Of a stretch of 64,000 nt of DNA, positions 44,395 through 52,858 are shown piece after piece (the first letter of the stretch is position 1; each line of letters opens with the position of its first letter). The stretch comes from an uncultured Alphaproteobacteria bacterium (GTDB lineage: Bacteria > Pseudomonadota > Alphaproteobacteria > UBA6615), in the NCBI GenBank assembly GCA_943787745.1, contig CALSNJ010000002.1, forward strand, positions 186,001-250,000, in the 5' to 3' direction. The position numbers and the translations under genes were made by a program. The notes below the pieces were generated by a model. That model was not told where the DNA came from. It made no database searches and saw only the letters and a list, made by a program, of their open reading frames with translations.

Positions 44395-45387
44395 ATGCCA
44401 CTCTTTCTAACTCAAAAATGGGTCCGTGCAGGAGCTATGCTCAGCGCTGGAATCATGTTCCTCGCGGTGTCGGCAACCGGTCAGGCGAACCCGGCATTCT
44501 GGCAACTCGAATGGCCGGATACGGACTTTTCGAAACATTCTGTTCCGTTTGATGAGATTTTCTCAGGCGGTGTCCCGCGCGATGGCATTCCGCCGATTTA
44601 TGATCCGAAATTTGCTTCGATTGAGGAGGTCAGCCGTCACTATGAAGGGACCGAGCCGGTCATCTCCGTGGCCATTGATGGGAAAGCCCGTGCCTATCCG
44701 CTTGGTATTCTGATGACCCACGAGATCGTCAATGACGAACTCGCGGGCATGCCGATCGCGGTGACATATTGCCCGCTTTGTAACTCCGCGGTCGTGTTTG
44801 ACCGCAACGTCAACGGGAACATCCATACTTTTGGGGTCTCCGGTAAGCTTCGGAATTCTGATCTGGTGATGTGGGACCATGAAACCAACAGCTGGTGGCA
44901 GCAGTTCACGGGTGTCGGCATTGTCGGGCAGGAAACCGATACACAGCTGACGATGCTTCCGGTCCGTGTGGTTTCCTTTGACAAATTCAAGGACGCCCAT
45001 CCGTCTGGAGAGGTTCTTTTGAGCCCGCGCGGTGGTGCGGGATTCAATCCTTATGCCGGGTATGACTCATCGTCCCGACCGTTCCTCTATCGTGGAAGTT
45101 TCCCTGAGGATATCCGTCCACTCGATTATGTTGTCGCTGTGGGTGACCAGGCTTGGGCGCTTGATCTCCTGAGCAAGGAGAAGAAGGTTGAAACCGATGA
45201 TCTATTGATCACCTGGGAATCCGGCCAGAACTCCGCCATGGATCGCCGGAACATTTCGCAGGGCCGCGATATCGGCAATGTGACGGTCCAGCGCAAAGAA
45301 GACGGCAAGCTTGTCGACGCCGTCCATGACGTCACCTTTGCTTTCTCGTTCCACGCGTTTAATCCCGAAGGTACGATCCACAAATAG
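44395..45387 (+). CDS. DUF3179 family exported protein, copy 1
   Basis: The protein has about 330 aa from ATG 44395. A signal peptide or anchor (AGAMLSAGIMFLAVSATGQA) precedes the DUF3179 domain. Core motifs are RAYPLGILMTHEIVNDE, the Cys pair in YCPLCNSAVVFDR, LVMWDHETNSWWQQFTG and a C-terminal FAFSFHAFNPEG. The function of the family is not known; the CxxC pair suggests a redox or metal role in the periplasm. In-frame starts at 44347 and 44386 are possible. It is the most divergent of three tandem copies. Confidence 0.85.
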   Translation: MPLFLTQKWVRAGAMLSAGIMFLAVSATGQANPAFWQLEWPDTDFSKHSVPFDEIFSGGVPRDGIPPIYDPKFASIEEVSRHYEGTEPVISVAIDGKARAYPLGILMTHEIVNDELAGMPIAVTYCPLCNSAVVFDRNVNGNIHTFGVSGKLRNSDLVMWDHETNSWWQQFTGVGIVGQETDTQLTMLPVRVVSFDKFKDAHPSGEVLLSPRGGAGFNPYAGYDSSSRPFLYRGSFPEDIRPLDYVVAVGDQAWALDLLSKEKKVETDDLLITWESGQNSAMDRRNISQGRDIGNVTVQRKEDGKLVDAVHDVTFAFSFHAFNPEGTIHK

Positions 45388-45402
45388 GATCGGGACGAGA
45401 CA

Positions 45403-46440
45403 GTGCTGCGAACATATCTCGGTACACGCGGAGGCCGGTCCCAACCGGGGCTGGCCTTTGGCATTTTTGCAATCGCTGCATTTTCGTTCGGGTTTGCGTT
45501 CTCCGATGCCTTCGCACAGGGGGTGAGCCAATGGCAGGGCGAGTTTCCAAAGACAGATTTTGAAACCCGGGTCATCGAGCTTTCGGAAATCGGTGATGAT
45601 GGCAACACGCGCGATTCCATTCCGCCGGTGCGCGAGCCACGATATGTGGGTGTCGACACGGTCGACAACATTGGCCCGTTGGAGCCGGTTCTTTCGGTCG
45701 GTATCAATGGGGACTTTCGCGCATATCCGCTGCGTATTTTGCTCTGGCATGAAATCGTCAACGAAGAGATTGGCGGTGTGCCCGTTTTGATCAGCTACTG
45801 TCCGCTGTGCAACTCCGGTGTGGTTTTTGACCGACGGGTTGATGGCCAGCTTCTCGAGTTTGGTAATACCGGGCGTCTGCGTCATCGGGATATGGTGATG
45901 TATGATCAGCAGACAGAAAGCTGGTGGCAACAGTTTACCGGTGAGGCCATCATTGGCAGCCTCTCGGGAAAGACAATGACAGCGCTTCCGGCACGTCTCG
46001 AATCTCTCGCGAAGTTCAAAGCGCGCGCGCCCAAAGGCAAGGTTCTGGTGCCCGAAGATGATGGCGCGCGCCCCTATGGTGCCTCGCCCTATATGGGTAT
46101 GGATACCCAAGTGATCCCGCGTGCGCTGCAGGCGGTCCATTTCCCATATCCGCTTCCCGATGGCATCGGGCCTCTGGACCGTGTTGTCGTGGTTGGTGAC
46201 GAAGCCTGGACACTGGCACATTTACGAGAAAACACGCCGGTTGCCAAAGATGGGCTGGTTCTGACCTGGGACGCCGGACAGAATTCCATTCATGACGCGC
46301 GATCGATCGCCCGGAGCCGCGATGTGGGAAACGTGATTGTTCAGAAAGAAACAGTCGGTGGTCTGGCGGATGTGCCCTATGACGTTGTCTTTGCATTCTC
46401 GTTCCGGGCCTTCAATCCGGATGGCGAATTGCATTTTTAG
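45403..46440 (+). CDS. DUF3179 family exported protein, copy 2
   Basis: The protein has 345 aa from GTG 45403, 15 bases after copy 1. The signal peptide (AFGIFAIAAFSFGFAFSDAFAQ, cleaved near residue 39) is followed by the domain. Motifs are GPLEPVLSV, RAYPLRILLWHEIVNEE, YCPLCNSGVVFDRR, MVMYDQQTESWWQQFTGEA and FAFSFRAFNPDG. It is closer to copy 3 than to copy 1, so it belongs to a later duplication. Its last 20 bases overlap copy 3, implying coupled translation. Confidence 0.87.
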   Translation: MLRTYLGTRGGRSQPGLAFGIFAIAAFSFGFAFSDAFAQGVSQWQGEFPKTDFETRVIELSEIGDDGNTRDSIPPVREPRYVGVDTVDNIGPLEPVLSVGINGDFRAYPLRILLWHEIVNEEIGGVPVLISYCPLCNSGVVFDRRVDGQLLEFGNTGRLRHRDMVMYDQQTESWWQQFTGEAIIGSLSGKTMTALPARLESLAKFKARAPKGKVLVPEDDGARPYGASPYMGMDTQVIPRALQAVHFPYPLPDGIGPLDRVVVVGDEAWTLAHLRENTPVAKDGLVLTWDAGQNSIHDARSIARSRDVGNVIVQKETVGGLADVPYDVVFAFSFRAFNPDGELHF

Positions 46441-47416
46441 AATTGTCGCATTGGGCGTCGGTGTTCTGATCACCGTGTCGTCGGCCTTCGCCGCTGATCT
46501 TGAGACATGGCAACACGAGTTCCCGAAAACGAATTTCGCAAAGGCAACCGTGCCGCTGGATGAGATCCGGGATGACGGCAATTTTCGTGACACCATCGCG
46601 CCGATCGATGATCCGGTTTTCCAGTCTGTGTCGGCGCTGACGGCGATGGGCCCACTGGAGCCGGTTCTCTCGGTTGTGATCCAGGGCGATGCGAGGGCCT
46701 ATCCGCTGCGGATGCTGCTGTGGCACGAGATCGTCAACGACACCGTGGGCGGCGTTCCGCTTCTGGTGAGTTACTGCCCGCTTTGTAATTCAGGTGTTGT
46801 GTTTGATCGACGTGTGGACGGAGACGTATTGCGGTTTGGCAATACCGGTCGTATCCGCCATTTCGATATGGTCATGTACGACCATGAAAATGAAAATTGG
46901 TGGCAGCAATTCACCGGTGAAGCGATCATTGGAAATGATGCGGGTGCGTATTTGAAGGCGATCCCCGCACGGCTTGAATCTCTCGCCCGGTTTCGTGCGC
47001 GAGCGCCGCAGGGGCTGGTGATGATTCCGGATGACGTTATGCGGCAACCATACGGCGCGACGGCTTATTATGGCATGGATAGTCTTTGGGAGACCCAGTC
47101 AAGGAACATGCTGCGCGAGCGGTATCCGTATACATTGCCCGAGGATGTTTCTCCTCTCCTGCGCGTGGTTGTTGTTGAGGGGAAAGCCTGGGCCGTTGAA
47201 CTGCTTCGCGCCGTCAGTCGTATCGAGCATGGAGAAACGGTTCTGAGTTGGATCGAAGGTCAGAACTCGATCCACGACCATGCAATTGTCTCTTCAGGCC
47301 GTGATGTCGGGAATGTCATCGTGCAAAGGGCGGGGCGTGATGTTCCTTATGACGTCACATTCGCATTCGCCTTTCGGGCGTTCTGGCCTGATGGTGAGAT
47401 TGTGTTTTTGAAGTAA
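46421..47416 (+). CDS. DUF3179 family exported protein, copy 3
   Basis: The protein has 331 aa from ATG 46421, inside the end of copy 2. The signal peptide is VALGVGVLITVSSAFAADL. Motifs are GPLEPVLSVVIQGDARAYPL, LLWHEIVND, YCPLCNSGVVFDRR, MVMYDHENENWWQQFTGEA and FAFAFRAFWPDG. All three copies keep the CPLCNS motif, so none looks decayed. A molybdopterin oxidoreductase gene follows after 66 bases; whether they work together is unknown. Confidence 0.87.
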   Translation: MANCIFRIVALGVGVLITVSSAFAADLETWQHEFPKTNFAKATVPLDEIRDDGNFRDTIAPIDDPVFQSVSALTAMGPLEPVLSVVIQGDARAYPLRMLLWHEIVNDTVGGVPLLVSYCPLCNSGVVFDRRVDGDVLRFGNTGRIRHFDMVMYDHENENWWQQFTGEAIIGNDAGAYLKAIPARLESLARFRARAPQGLVMIPDDVMRQPYGATAYYGMDSLWETQSRNMLRERYPYTLPEDVSPLLRVVVVEGKAWAVELLRAVSRIEHGETVLSWIEGQNSIHDHAIVSSGRDVGNVIVQRAGRDVPYDVTFAFAFRAFWPDGEIVFLK

Positions 47417-47482
47417 CAAAGGGCACGTTCAATCGACGCTCGTGCTGCGTTCGGGTATAGTTCGGGTCTGGAGATATTTGCG

Positions 47483-49588
47483 ATGCCATTGGATCAGAAC
47501 CGCGCCGAAACGCAGCAGGAAGACCGGACAGACGTCCAGGTTTTTCATTCAGCTTGCCCGCATGATTGCCCGAGCACCTGTGCGCTTGAAGTGGAACGGC
47601 TCGATCCGGAAACCATCGGTCGTGTGCGGGGCGCGAGTGCGAATTCCTACACCGCTGGTGTTATCTGCGCGAAAGTCGCGCGTTATGCCGAGCGTGTTCA
47701 TCACCCCGACCGGCTCAAGAAACCGTTGCGTCGGATCGGCGCAAAGGGTGAAGGCCGCGAGGCTTTTGAAGAGATTTCGTGGGATGAGGCGCTTGACACG
47801 GTTGCCGAGAAGCTCAGGTCGGCCGTTGCGAAATTCGGCCCCGAAACGGTCTGGCCCTATTACTACGCGGGCACCATGGGGCTGGTCCAGCGTGACGGGA
47901 TCAACCGTCTGCGCCATGCCATGGGCTATTCGCGACAGCATTCGACTTTCTGCAGCACGCTTGCTGACGCGGGATGGTTGGCCGGGGCAGGTTCCAAGAA
48001 AGGTGTCGATGCACGTGAGATGGCAGAGTCCGATCTGATCGTGATCTGGGGCTGCAATCCCGTGAGCACGCAGGTCAATGTTATGACCCATGCCTCTCGC
48101 GCCCGAAAAAACAGGGGCGCGAAGATCGTTGTTGTTGATCCGTATGTAACCGAGACAGCCAAGCAGGCCGATATCCACCTGATGCCGAACCCGGGAACGG
48201 ATGGCGCTTTGGCCTGTGCGGTTATGCATGTCCTGTTTCGCGATGGTCACGCAGACCGCGCTTATCTGGAGAAGTACACAGCAGGACATGCGGAGCTGGA
48301 AGTTCATTTGGGAGCGAAAACGCCGGAATGGGCAGAGGAAATTACTGGGATACCCGCAGCTGAAATCGAAGCCTTTGCCGCGCTCTATGGCCAGACCAAT
48401 CGCAGCTATTTGCGGCTTGGCTTCGGGTTTACCCGATCTCGCAATGGTGCCGTACAGATGTTTTCGGCCAGTTGTTTGCCAGCGGTGACGGGCGCCTGGC
48501 AGTACCCCGGCGGTGGCGCGCTCTATTCGAACTCCGGAATTTATGGAATCGACAAGACCATCATCGAAGGGCTGGATAGGGTCGATCAGCAAACGCGTAT
48601 TCTCGACCAATCGCGGATTGGACCGATCCTTACAGGTGATCCGCGCGATTTGGGTGATGGTCCGCCGGTCACCGCGATGTTTGTCCAAAATACCAATCCG
48701 ATGAATGTGGCCCCCGATCTCGGCAAGGTGCGAGAAGGCTTCTCGCGCGAAGATCTGTTCGTCTGTGTCCATGAACAGTTTCTGACCGAGACGGCGCAGA
48801 TGGCTGACATCGTTTTACCAGCGACGACGTTCCTCGAGCATGACGATATGTATGTGGCCGGCGGGCACACGCATCTTCAGGTTACAAAGGCTGTTATTGC
48901 CCCGGTTGGAGAGGCGCGGCCAAACCATTGGGTGCTCGGGGAACTCGCCAGACGATTGGGGGCGGAGCATCCCGGTTTCGACATGAGCGAATGGGAGCTG
49001 ATGGACGATGCCTTGCAACGCTCTGGCTATGCCGATGCGCAAAGTGTCTGGGAAGGTCATTGGGATGACCGTGTTGAGGGGTTTGATGATGCCCATTTCC
49101 TCAACGGCTTTGGCCATGCGGACGGCAAGTTCCACTTTATGCCGGACTGGTCAAAAATCGGGGGTAACCATGCGGGTATGCCGACTTTGCCGGACCATGA
49201 CACTGTGATCGACGGACGGGATGATGCCCACCCGTTTCGCCTTGTAACGGCGCCATCAAGGAACTACCTCAATACAAGTTTCACAGAGACTGCGACGAGC
49301 CAGAAGCGCGAAGGGCGGCCTGAAGCTCAGATACATCCCGAGGTTTGTAAGGAAATGGGTTTGGAGACCGGAGATCAGGTCAGGATCGGAAACGGCCAAG
49401 GGTCTGTTGTGGTGCATGTGCGACCCACCGAAGGGCTTCGCCGCGGAACGGTGATTGTTGAAAGTGTTTGGCCCAACAAAGCCTTTATTGAAGGCATCGG
49501 GATCAATCTGCTTGTCAGTGCAGAGGCCGGGAAACCCAATGGCGGTGCCGTATTTCATGACACTGCAGTCTGGCTGCAGACAGCATGA
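47483..49588 (+). CDS. Molybdopterin-dependent oxidoreductase with an N-terminal [4Fe-4S] cluster
   Basis: The protein has 701 aa. The [4Fe-4S] ligands are Cys25, Cys29, Cys33 and Cys62 (ACPHDCPSTC ... VICAKV). The bis-MGD fold follows: IWGCNPVSTQVNVM, VVVDPYVTETAKQADIHL, FVQNTNPMNVAPD, and a C-terminal dinucleotide-binding domain (RLVTAPSRNYLN). There is no twin-arginine signal, so it is cytoplasmic. It resembles formate dehydrogenase/nitrate reductase-type enzymes of unknown substrate; the Mo ligand position cannot be assigned reliably. Its stop overlaps the mipZ start (ATGA). Confidence 0.92.
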   Translation: MPLDQNRAETQQEDRTDVQVFHSACPHDCPSTCALEVERLDPETIGRVRGASANSYTAGVICAKVARYAERVHHPDRLKKPLRRIGAKGEGREAFEEISWDEALDTVAEKLRSAVAKFGPETVWPYYYAGTMGLVQRDGINRLRHAMGYSRQHSTFCSTLADAGWLAGAGSKKGVDAREMAESDLIVIWGCNPVSTQVNVMTHASRARKNRGAKIVVVDPYVTETAKQADIHLMPNPGTDGALACAVMHVLFRDGHADRAYLEKYTAGHAELEVHLGAKTPEWAEEITGIPAAEIEAFAALYGQTNRSYLRLGFGFTRSRNGAVQMFSASCLPAVTGAWQYPGGGALYSNSGIYGIDKTIIEGLDRVDQQTRILDQSRIGPILTGDPRDLGDGPPVTAMFVQNTNPMNVAPDLGKVREGFSREDLFVCVHEQFLTETAQMADIVLPATTFLEHDDMYVAGGHTHLQVTKAVIAPVGEARPNHWVLGELARRLGAEHPGFDMSEWELMDDALQRSGYADAQSVWEGHWDDRVEGFDDAHFLNGFGHADGKFHFMPDWSKIGGNHAGMPTLPDHDTVIDGRDDAHPFRLVTAPSRNYLNTSFTETATSQKREGRPEAQIHPEVCKEMGLETGDQVRIGNGQGSVVVHVRPTEGLRRGTVIVESVWPNKAFIEGIGINLLVSAEAGKPNGGAVFHDTAVWLQTA

Positions 49589-50418
49589 ACGCGACCATCA
49601 TTGTCCTGGGAAATGAGAAGGGCGGCACCGGCAAATCTACGACCGCGATGCACATTATCGTCGGCCTGATGCATGAGGGTTATACGGTGGGTGCGATCGA
49701 TCTGGATGCACGACAGAGCACCCTGGCACGGTATTTCGATACACGCCGGATTTATGGTGCCAAAAAGGGAGTCGAGCTGTCACACCCGCTGTACCGCGCG
49801 ATCGCGCAGAGCCAGCTTCAAGATCGTCTGGCGGCGGAGGAAGCTGACCGAAACAGTCTCGCAAACACTCTGACGGAGATGACCAAGACCTGCGATATCG
49901 TTGTTATCGATACGCCGGGTAGTGACAGCCCGTTGTCGCGGATCGGTCATTCCTATGCCGATATTCTTGTGACGCCGATGAATGATAGCTTTGTCGACCT
50001 TGATCTGTTGGGGCGCATTGACCCCGAAACCAACGAGGTGGTCGCCCTGAGTGATTACGCCGAGATGGTTTGGGAGCAGAAGAAAGTCCGCGCCGGGCGC
50101 GACGGAGGGTCGATCGACTGGATTGTGATGCGCAATCGCCTTGCCGCGCTGGACTCGCGCAACAAGCGCAACATGGATTCTGCGCTCGAAGCTCTTTCGG
50201 CACGTTTGGGGTTTCGGCTCGCCCATGGTTTCAGCGAGCGGGTTATCTTTCGTGAATTGTTCCTGAAAGGTCTGACCTTGCTCGACATTCGTGAACAAGG
50301 TGCAGACGTGGCGCTGACGATGTCGCATATCGCAGCTTTGCAGGAGGTGCGGAACCTTCTCCACGCGTTGGGTGTGCCGGAAGTTGTTGCTGCACCAGAC
50401 GTTGCGGCGTCGGGTTAG
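49585..50418 (+). CDS. mipZ: Division-plane positioning ATPase MipZ
   Basis: The protein has 277 aa. It is a ParA/MinD-type ATPase with deviant Walker A GNEKGGTGKSTTAMH, switch I region DLDARQSTLARYFDTR and Walker B VVIDTPGSDSPLSR. The IDPETNEVVALSDYAEMVW and SIDWIVMRNRLAALDSRNKRN segments are specific to MipZ. In alphaproteobacteria it forms a gradient from the poles and inhibits FtsZ assembly away from midcell. It starts in the stop of the oxidoreductase gene and is followed by VWA and DnaJ genes. Confidence 0.95.
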   Translation: MNATIIVLGNEKGGTGKSTTAMHIIVGLMHEGYTVGAIDLDARQSTLARYFDTRRIYGAKKGVELSHPLYRAIAQSQLQDRLAAEEADRNSLANTLTEMTKTCDIVVIDTPGSDSPLSRIGHSYADILVTPMNDSFVDLDLLGRIDPETNEVVALSDYAEMVWEQKKVRAGRDGGSIDWIVMRNRLAALDSRNKRNMDSALEALSARLGFRLAHGFSERVIFRELFLKGLTLLDIREQGADVALTMSHIAALQEVRNLLHALGVPEVVAAPDVAASG

Positions 50419-50426
50419 GCGCTGCG

Positions 50427-51152
50427 ATGGCAGGCGACAAGCGCGATCCAAATCTCCCCGCGGACCAGTCCACGCGGTCAGATATTGATGCGTTCCTGCA
50501 GAAGGTTGCCGCAACGCCTGTGCAAGGCCCGGTCGGTCGACGTGGTCGTCTGTTGTTTGCGGTGGACGCGACGGCCAGTCGTGAACCGACCTGGGATATG
50601 GCGTGTCAAATTCAGTCAGAGATGTTCACTTCGACAGATGATCTTGGGGGTCTGGAAGTACAACTCGCATTCTATCGCGGGTTCGGCGAAATGAAGGTCA
50701 CCTCCTGGCTGGATTCGCCCGACGAACTGGTTCGGCGCATGTTGAAAGTGCGCTGTCTCGCGGGACGGACCCAGATCCGAAAGCTATTGCGTCACACGCT
50801 CAAGGAAACCAAGAGTGAGAAGGTTGATGCCGTGGTTTTTGTCGGTGATGTTGTCGAGGAGGATATCGACGAACTTGGTCACCAGGCCGGTAAGCTGGGA
50901 TTGGTGGGGACCCCGATATTTGTCTTCCATGAAGGCGGCGAGCCCACATCACGCCGAGCGTTCGAGCAAATCGCGCGCCTCTCTGGTGGAGCCTATTGCA
51001 GCTTTGATGCTGGAAGTGCCCAGCAGTTACGTGATCTGTTGGCTGCCGTTGCCGTATTTTCGGCTGGGGGGCGTCGGGCCCTTGCAGATCTTGGCAAGTC
51101 ACGCGGTGGACGGGTGCTCCAGATTGCCGATCAGATGAGCGGGAAAAGGTAA
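50427..51152 (+). CDS. VWA-like domain protein
   Basis: The protein has 241 aa. A von Willebrand factor A-like fold is suggested by LLFAVDATASREPTW (MIDAS-type D-x-T-x-S) near residue 43, the later DAVVFVGDVVEEDIDEL, and GTPIFVFHEGGEP. No signal peptide or membrane segment. Genes of this type often lie between mipZ and a DnaJ-domain gene in alphaproteobacteria, but its role is not established. It starts 8 bases after mipZ. Confidence 0.85.
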   Translation: MAGDKRDPNLPADQSTRSDIDAFLQKVAATPVQGPVGRRGRLLFAVDATASREPTWDMACQIQSEMFTSTDDLGGLEVQLAFYRGFGEMKVTSWLDSPDELVRRMLKVRCLAGRTQIRKLLRHTLKETKSEKVDAVVFVGDVVEEDIDELGHQAGKLGLVGTPIFVFHEGGEPTSRRAFEQIARLSGGAYCSFDAGSAQQLRDLLAAVAVFSAGGRRALADLGKSRGGRVLQIADQMSGKR

Positions 51153-51158
51153 ACGCGT

Positions 51159-51887
51159 ATGGCCTGGATTGCATTTGGACTGTTTTTTCTGATCGGTCTT
51201 TATCTCGTTGGACGCTGGTATGTGAATGCGCAACCCGCCGATGTGTTTCGCGCGTTGCGCTGGCTTGCCATGATAATTGTTGTGATCGGGATCGCAGCTA
51301 TCGCTCTGTCGGGGCGTTGGAACCTGCTTTGGGTTCTTTCATTTCCGGCATTGCCGTTGCTAATGCGCTGGCGGGCGATGCGCGCTATGCAAAAGAACGC
51401 GCGCGGGCCTAAAGGTGGTCAACAGAGTCAGGTCGACACGCGGTTTTTGCGCATGACACTCGAGCACGATACCGGTGATATGGACGGCGAAGTGCGTGAA
51501 GGCTCTTTCACGGGACAGATGCTTTCCGAGCTGAAGCTTGGTGAATTGATCGAGCTTTGGCGCGAATGCGCGCGCGAAGATGAACAATCGCGCGGTGTAT
51601 TGGAGAGCTATCTTGATCGTGAGCACGCCGAATGGCGCGATGTGGTGGGTGAGGGGGCGTCAGCCGATGGCCATGATCGCACGCGCGGCGGCGAAAGCCC
51701 TTGGACCCGCAACAGTATGAGCGTTGAGGAAGCCCTTGAGGTTCTTGGCCTTGAGCCTGATGCGTCCAATAGTGATATCGAGAGTGCCTATCGCAATGAA
51801 ATGAAGCGGGCCCATCCCGATCAGGGCGGGTCGGACTGGATGGCTGCCAAGGTCAACCAGGCGCGGGACGTCCTGTTGAGCCGCTAA
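51159..51887 (+). CDS. Membrane protein with C-terminal J domain
   Basis: The protein has 242 aa. Two or three N-terminal membrane segments (IAFGLFFLIGLYLVGRWY, LRWLAMIIVVIGIAAIALSG, NLLWVLSFPALPLLM) are followed by a charged middle part. The J domain is C-terminal (about residues 188-242): EALEVLGLEPDASNSDIESA and the HPD motif in KRAHPDQGGSDW. It would stimulate a DnaK-type chaperone at the inner membrane. It is the third gene of the mipZ cluster. Confidence 0.9.
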   Translation: MAWIAFGLFFLIGLYLVGRWYVNAQPADVFRALRWLAMIIVVIGIAAIALSGRWNLLWVLSFPALPLLMRWRAMRAMQKNARGPKGGQQSQVDTRFLRMTLEHDTGDMDGEVREGSFTGQMLSELKLGELIELWRECAREDEQSRGVLESYLDREHAEWRDVVGEGASADGHDRTRGGESPWTRNSMSVEEALEVLGLEPDASNSDIESAYRNEMKRAHPDQGGSDWMAAKVNQARDVLLSR

Positions 51888-51976
51888 CCCGGTACGCTTG
51901 CGTCGCATCGCGCCGCTATGGCAAAAGTGCCGCTCCTGCCGCATGGCGCACCGCATACGGACTTCGTTCCAGACAG

Positions 51977-52858
51977 ATGGCAAACCGCGTACGCAAGGCG
52001 ATCTTCCCGGTCGGCGGCATGGGGACCAGATTTCTTCCCGCCACCAAGGCGATGCCGAAGGAAATGCTCCCGGTTGTTGACCGGCCTTTGATTCAATACG
52101 CCGTTGATGAAGCGCGCGCTGCTGGGATCGAGCAGTTCATATTCGTCACTGGGCGCGGCAAGAGCGCAATCGAGGACCATTTCGACCACAGTGTGGAACT
52201 GGAAGGCCTGCTGAAGGCCCGCTCCAAGGACGATGCGCTTGCTGATTTGCGAGATACATTGCTCCCACCCGGTGACATTGCATATGTGCGCCAACAAGAG
52301 CCACTGGGGCTGGGACATGCGGTTTGGTGCGCACGCCACCTGGTGGGCAACGAACCGTTTGCCGTGTTGCTTGCGGATGACCTGATCCAGGCGGAAACAC
52401 CCTGCCTGAAACAAATGGCAGATGTTTTTGAGGAAACCGGTGGCAACGTTATCGCTGCTATGGAGGTGCCTCTGGAGCATACCTCACGCTACGGCATTAT
52501 CGATGCAAAGGGCGCTGAGGGTGATGTCCGCCCTGTCCATGGGCTGGTTGAAAAACCTGCAGCCGGTACAGCCCCTTCGAACCTCGCTGTGATTGGCCGG
52601 TACATTCTGATGCCAGAGGTGTTTGCTGAGCTTGAGCGCCAGGAAACCGGAGCCGGCGGCGAAATCCAACTCACTGATGCCATGGCGCGCCTTATTGGCC
52701 GCCAGCCGTTTCACGGTCTTGCCTTCGAGGGTCATCGCTTTGACTGTGGCGACAAGTTGGGGTTTCTGGAAGCAAACATCGCGTTTGCCCTTGCACGGGA
52801 TGACCTTGGCCCGGGAACCCGCGATATGCTCAAACGTCTCGGAGACGCGTCCGTATGA
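51977..52858 (+). CDS. galU: UTP-glucose-1-phosphate uridylyltransferase
   Basis: The protein has 293 aa. It makes UDP-glucose from UTP and glucose 1-phosphate. The nucleotide-binding start is AIFPVGGMGTRFLPATKAMPKEM, with DRPLIQYAVDEA, and GLVEKPAAGTAPSNLAVIGRY as the later signature. It heads a three-gene run galU-ugd-phosphohexomutase with an ATGA overlap, which provides UDP-glucose and UDP-glucuronate for surface glycans. Confidence 0.95.
   Translation: MANRVRKAIFPVGGMGTRFLPATKAMPKEMLPVVDRPLIQYAVDEARAAGIEQFIFVTGRGKSAIEDHFDHSVELEGLLKARSKDDALADLRDTLLPPGDIAYVRQQEPLGLGHAVWCARHLVGNEPFAVLLADDLIQAETPCLKQMADVFEETGGNVIAAMEVPLEHTSRYGIIDAKGAEGDVRPVHGLVEKPAAGTAPSNLAVIGRYILMPEVFAELERQETGAGGEIQLTDAMARLIGRQPFHGLAFEGHRFDCGDKLGFLEANIAFALARDDLGPGTRDMLKRLGDASV

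Noticed and set aside
47549-48772. 407-codon open frame antisense to the molybdopterin oxidoreductase
   Set aside because: It is covered by a well-supported gene and shows no family motif or ribosome site.
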